DNA of 64,000 bases from contig NW_027043828.1 of assembly GCF_037102585.1 (NCBI RefSeq), positions 310,001 to 374,000 of the forward strand. The letters run 5' to 3'. The notes beneath the pieces are model-generated. The model made no database searches. It was not told the origin of the DNA and saw only the letters and a list, made by a program, of their open reading frames with translations. Position numbers and translations under genes: made by a program. Shown here piece after piece: positions 60,093 to 64,000 of this stretch (positions are counted from its first letter, which is position 1; the number at the start of each line of letters is the position of its first letter). The DNA comes from Saccharomycopsis crataegensis. Taxonomy: Eukaryota > Ascomycota > Saccharomycetes > Ascoideales > Saccharomycopsidaceae.

Positions 60093-60680
60093 ATGAATCT
60101 TTGGAGGCTAACTCTAGTGGCTTGTACCGTGGTGGTGCATGGCCTTTATATTCCCAGATTACAATCACAAATGCCAGGGGATGAGATACAACCAACGTCA
60201 GTTCATATACAACGCTTAGATAATAATCATCATCATGGTGGCAATGCTTATGATGATAATAATAATAATATCAACAATTTTGAACCGGGATCTATGATAA
60301 ATTTTGCCAAGAGAACGACAGACCTTTCATATAATGTGTACCTTACCAAAGATATCAACTATCTCAGACGTGCCAACAACATGCTTTGGTCATCAGTGAA
60401 CCAGAGATTAGGGTTTGTCCAAGTGACGGGGATCGAAGAGTCCCAAAATAAGGGTGATAATAATAATAATAGCAATAATGGAGTAGTGGCTCAGGAGAAG
60501 AATATAGTTGACACTTCTCCATGTAGTGTTTACGATTATGATCTTTCTACAACATCAAGCAACAGCAACATCACTCGATACTACAAATACTCTGGGAAGC
60601 TTGACACAAAAACGATAGAAGAATTACAGAATAGTCCCGATGTCGCGTGTATGTCCAAAGAAGAAGAAGAAGAAGAATAA
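60093..60680 (+). CDS. Small secreted-type protein, unrecognised
   Basis: The 195-residue frame from the ATG at 60093 has a probable signal peptide: MNLWRLTLVACTVVVHGLYI. The remainder is hydrophilic with His/Asn runs, one Asn-X-Ser/Thr site (NITRYY), a central segment (RTTDLSYNVYLTKDINYLRRAN ... NQRLGFVQVTG) and two cysteines (about 143 and 184). It ends in a Glu run produced by GAA repeats. The length, signal peptide and lack of a GPI tail suggest a small secreted or lumenal protein. No family was recognised. Confidence 0.55.
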   Translation: MNLWRLTLVACTVVVHGLYIPRLQSQMPGDEIQPTSVHIQRLDNNHHHGGNAYDDNNNNINNFEPGSMINFAKRTTDLSYNVYLTKDINYLRRANNMLWSSVNQRLGFVQVTGIEESQNKGDNNNNSNNGVVAQEKNIVDTSPCSVYDYDLSTTSSNSNITRYYKYSGKLDTKTIEELQNSPDVACMSKEEEEEE

Positions 60681-61718
60681 TAATAATAATGATTTGCGTT
60701 CTTAATTTTGTGTGTTCTCATAAGTTTTTTTTTTTTTTTTGTTGTGTTCTTGCGCCAGGTTCTATATAGTGTGGTCTGTACCATATAGAACTAATTTTCG
60801 GATATTGAGAAATTATTAGATGCTGAGGTGGAAAGGATTAGATAAAGTATCCATTGCAAAGATGGTTAATTGTTTGGGTCGGTCAGTTGGTTAATTGTTT
60901 TGTGGTTTATTCTGCTTCTTAAAGAAGAGCTGACCGTTCAGATATAATGGGGATCATTCTATCCTGTGAAGTAATACCTTCTTCAGCTCATGAAAAATGA
61001 CAGCTCTTTTATATTTATAATCTCTGAATTAATACCTTCTTCCGTTCATGACAGCTCTTTTATACTTAGCCCGAGGAGAATCTAAAGCTGGTGATATTCT
61101 TATTCTTATTATACACCACCAGTTTTGCGTAACCCCACTGTAACTAATCACTGGGTAGGTTCCAGGACATTGATTGATATTGACTAAGCACAAGCATCAT
61201 TCGTTCAATGGTCTAAAGAGACAATCGGTCTTCATCGTGATGTGCCTCCCCCCACTATCTCTCTCTCTCTCTCTCTCTCGATATCTTGATTTGCGCTTCA
61301 TTGGTTTTTCTAATAATATATCTAACTTTCTATAGGAGTTGAATTAGTAATTTTCATACTTCTTTATTGAATTTGTAATTCTCATAATATTTCATTGATT
61401 AACAGGAGACTGGAAAACAAAAGGCAGAAAGGTTGTGAATTGAAATTGAAATTGTAATTTTTATCCTTCTTTGTTGACTTTGTGATTCTAATAAATAAAT
61501 AAATAAACAAATGGTGGTGTTCAATTCATTAACAAAAACAAGCAAGATTATTATGAAATGTATTGGCTTTTGTGCTGGATAGGATATGCTACATATTTTT
61601 TTTTTTTTTTTTTAGATATTAAAATAATGTAACGATAATAAAAAGTATAAAATAAGAAACTTTTAATAATATATAAACAGGAATTTAGTTGTGAGTCTTG
61701 ATGATTCTATATACATGA

Positions 61719-61742
61719 TAGTAGTAGTAGTAGTTGTAGTAA

Positions 61743-61808
<66 letters not shown>
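61719..61808 (+). repeat. (TAG)n microsatellite
   Basis: About 30 near-perfect GTA/TAG triplets, with two interruptions near the left end, followed by GCAGCAGC. Confidence 0.95.
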
Positions 61809-62183
61809 CAGCAGCTATTAATCAATCGTCAAAAGCTATCAAAAGTAGTGGATGTATTCAACATCATCATGAGCCCCCTTTGGATATCATCGAGCCCATC
61901 AATGTTAGGAGGTTAGGTCTGTACTGTACTACTACTACTACTGGCAGACTGACTGACAGACAGTAGAATTTTTTCAATTGTATATATCATGAAATATAAC
62001 CAGAAACAAATATTACAAAACTTTCTCATGGATCAATCATCATCATCACAACCATGTTTCTTTTTTTTTTTTTGGAATTAATAGATAGCAGTAGCAGCGA
62101 ACGAAAAAATAATTAAAATATACCAGAGACCATCAATCAATTCGACGTAGGACCGCATATTGTAATCATTTACCATTTTTGAA

Positions 62184-62380
62184 GGATGATGGTGAATAAG
62201 GATGATGGTGAATAAGGATGATGGTGAATAAGGATGATGGCGAGTAAGGATGATGGCGAGTAAGGATGATGATGGTGAGCGAGTAAAGATGGTTGTGAGT
62301 AAGGATGATCGCGAGTAAAGATGATGGTGAGTAAGGATGATTGTGAGTGAGGATGGTGAACGAGCAAGGATGATGGCTAG
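62184..62380 (+). repeat. 16-bp minisatellite (GATGATGGTGAATAAG)n
   Basis: About 11-12 units; the first three are perfect. Later units drift to GCGAGTAAG and TGTGAGTAAG variants with small length changes. The drift along the array suggests expansion from the left. Confidence 0.9.
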
Positions 62381-62611
62381 TCATATTAAATATCATATCA
62401 TTAAAAGGATAATTCATCCAATAATGATAATTTTTTTAAAAAAAGCATTATATCATGAATGAATTGGGCACCTATGTGCCATTGCGAGTAAATGTTATCA
62501 TCCGGTATTGGTGGGTGGGGTGTTGATTTAAACACATATCGTACATATACATTGAGGATGATATGATTATATAATATTGTCTAAACCAATTCCCAATTAG
62601 CGAGACAATAA

Positions 62612-62672
<61 letters not shown>

Positions 62673-62673
62673 G
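62612..62673 (+). repeat. (TTG)n microsatellite
   Basis: About 20 perfect TGT/TTG triplets. The frames it opens (poly-Gln on the complement) have no other coding signal. Confidence 0.95.
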
Positions 62674-62864
62674 GATGTTAATCATTGATCTGCTTTTGTG
62701 TGTGCTATAAGGGCATGGATGGTCCTTTATTAAGCTTCTCTTCCTCTTTTCTTCAAGTTTGCAAAGTAGTTGTACAACCAATTATTGCTTGAAATCAAGA
62801 TATAAATCATTTGAAAACTGCTTCTTTGACAATCAAATACCCCCATACACTTACTTCTAATGAG

Positions 62865-63520
62865 AATATCAAAATACACACTTTTCAATAAGGATAACAC
62901 TTCCAATAAGAATACCATGCACTTTCAATGAGAACGTGAAATACATTTCTAATGAGAGTATCAATAAATACATTTCTAATGAGAACATCAATAAATACAT
63001 TTCTAATGAGAACATCAAATAAACTTCTATTGTCAACATCAAAATACAATTCAAGTTCTAGAGAATACTTAATAATACCACCGACGGCACACATGGTCAC
63101 TTCCAATGAAATGAAAAATCACAATACCAAGAAGGATGTGGATATCCCATTTTCTCAAACGATAAATACCAACATCAAATTAATTAAGATCATATCATAT
63201 ATCACTTCTCCCACTCGAATCATCATCATAATCATCATAATCATCATCATATTCCACTTCCTAATTGGATCATCATATTCCACCATCTCAAAAAAAAAAA
63301 AAGAGAAAAGGAAGAGTCCTTCATAATAATACATTATTATACTCCACTCAAACTCAAATACCAATCACGTTAATTTTATTCCACTTCTAGAGCAAATCAT
63401 TATAGTTCTATCACGTATTCCACTTCCAAATCAAATCAAATCAAATCAAAATCATCAATTCCTCCTTCTAGATCAAAATTCCCCATAGTCCACTTCTAAG
63501 TCAAAGTTCCATCACTTGAA
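62865..63520 (+). repeat. Degenerate ~25-bp repeats
   Basis: Units of the kind ATTTCTAATGAGAACATCA with AATAAATAC spacers recur at 62856-63040. Looser CCACTTCTA/CCACTTCCAA units recur to about 63510. The best-preserved units are three in a row at about 62945-63020. Confidence 0.6.
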
Positions 63521-63659
63521 CGAAGAAAAAAAACAAATGAAAAAAAAATCCAATCATCATCAATGAATACTCCAACTTTCCCCATGAGCTCTAATATAAG
63601 TCCACCATGACAAATTAATATTCTAAAACAACTAAAACACACACATAGATTATCTCTCA

Positions 63660-64000
63660 TCACCACGGATTATATTCTATCTCCTCATGCTCGATCTTAT
63701 CTTTTGATTTCGCTTTTGTGGCATGTCCATTCAACTCCCAAGTTTTCGCAACACTGCTTTCTGGTCTAGTCATACCAAACCCATCATCATCATTATTATT
63801 ATTATTATTATCAAACATGGTGTTGTTTCTCTTTTCTGCCCCTGCTGCCGCGGCACCAAAAATACTACTATGATACATCCCGGTGGCCGCATCCAAATCC
63901 AAATCCCTGTCATTATCTCTCATCATACGTGGTCGAGTCATATTATCATCATCTCCATCATTGAAATACTCATCATCTTCATCATCTTCATCATCTTCGG
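63660..64000 (-). CDS. C-terminal part of an acidic protein, N-terminus outside the window
   Basis: The frame stops at 63660 and is open on the complement to the window edge (about 112 codons visible), entering with Asp/Glu repeats (EDDEDDEYFNDGDDDN). It continues MTRPRMMRDNDRDLDLDAAT, an Ala-rich segment (IFGAAAAGAEKR), an Asn/Asp run and a tail ending EHEEIEYNPW. The second copy of MTRP (FGMTRPESS) suggests a short internal repeat. It looks like the disordered tail of a larger protein. No family was recognised. Confidence 0.55.
   Translation of the reverse strand, partial: EDDEDDEDDEYFNDGDDDNMTRPRMMRDNDRDLDLDAATGMYHSSIFGAAAAGAEKRNNTMFDNNNNNNDDDGFGMTRPESSVAKTWELNGHATKAKSKDKIEHEEIEYNPW

Larger units (their letters stand above)
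60681..63659. other. 3-kb repeat-filled convergent intergenic region
   Basis: No credible gene lies between two convergent genes. It holds a CT run (61255-61280), (TAG)n (61719-61808), a 16-bp minisatellite (62184-62380), (TTG)n (62612-62673) and degenerate ~25-bp repeats with TTCTAATGAGAACATCA or CCACTTCTA cores (about 62865-63520). Frames predicted here follow the repeats. Confidence 0.6.

Noticed and set aside
61691-61966. 91-codon frame with a long Val run
   Set aside because: Translation of the (TAG)n microsatellite.
62184-62380. CRISPR-like array
   Set aside because: Units are 16 bp and contiguous without unique spacers; this is a minisatellite in a eukaryotic genome.
62166-62417. His/Ser/Pro-repeat frames on the complement
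   Set aside because: Caused by the 16-bp minisatellite, which opens several frames at once.
62581-62781. Poly-Gln frame on the complement
   Set aside because: Translation of the (TTG)n repeat with no other coding signal.

Overview
The window is nuclear DNA from a budding yeast (Saccharomycotina). The support is compact genes with short GTAAGT/TACTAAC/AG introns, and clear yeast-type orthologues: Vps68, mitochondrial uS11m, uL23/Rpl25, a CDP-choline/ethanolamine phosphotransferase, a GSK3 kinase, Slx5, eIF5, Rpn14, a Yia6-type NAD carrier and Kap122. The intergenic DNA is AT-rich. CTG codons are absent from GSK3, eIF5 and Rpl25 and occur once in the phosphotransferase. That scarcity fits a lineage in which CUG was reassigned, but the window alone does not settle the genetic code.

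Layout. 0-12 kb: ordinary housekeeping genes (VPS68 end, MRPS18-type, RPL25, EPT1/CPT1-type, a RING/TRAF E3, an NT-C2 protein, GSK3, SLX5). 12-38 kb: about 26 kb with no intact host protein gene. It holds three intron-bearing tRNA-Ser(GCU) genes, one tRNA-His(GUG), a whole-looking Ty3/gypsy element beside one tRNA-Ser gene with identical-looking LTRs, a cluster of L1-clade (Zorro-like) LINE copies, LTR-like repeats and a dead leucine-rich-repeat gene. 38-45 kb: eIF5, a small mitochondrial-type protein, two unrecognised genes and RPN14. 45.6-54.1 kb: two divergent, almost identical 662-codon genes on either side of a mitochondrial NAD carrier gene. 54-56 kb: a stray 5.8S/ITS2 fragment against a LINE tail, and a dispersed repeat. 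56-60.7 kb: KAP122 and a small secreted-type protein. 60.7-63.7 kb: repeat-filled non-coding DNA. The window ends inside an acidic protein of unknown role.

The most striking content is the inverted pair at 45.7-47.7 and 52.1-54.1 kb. Each gene encodes an apparent PD-(D/E)XK nuclease region (PD at 219-220, EGK at 241-243), a coiled coil and a C-terminal kinase-like domain (K499, E536, HGD at 617-619, N624, DYG at 637-639). This is the domain order of the SPOK spore-killer proteins of Podospora and of related nuclease-kinase effectors. The two proteins differ at five of the first 35 residues and nowhere after, while their flanks are unrelated; this looks like gene conversion. Both have the palindrome GGGTGCANNACCCC about 150 bp before the start. 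A single-gene killer/resistance (meiotic drive) element is therefore a serious but unproven possibility.
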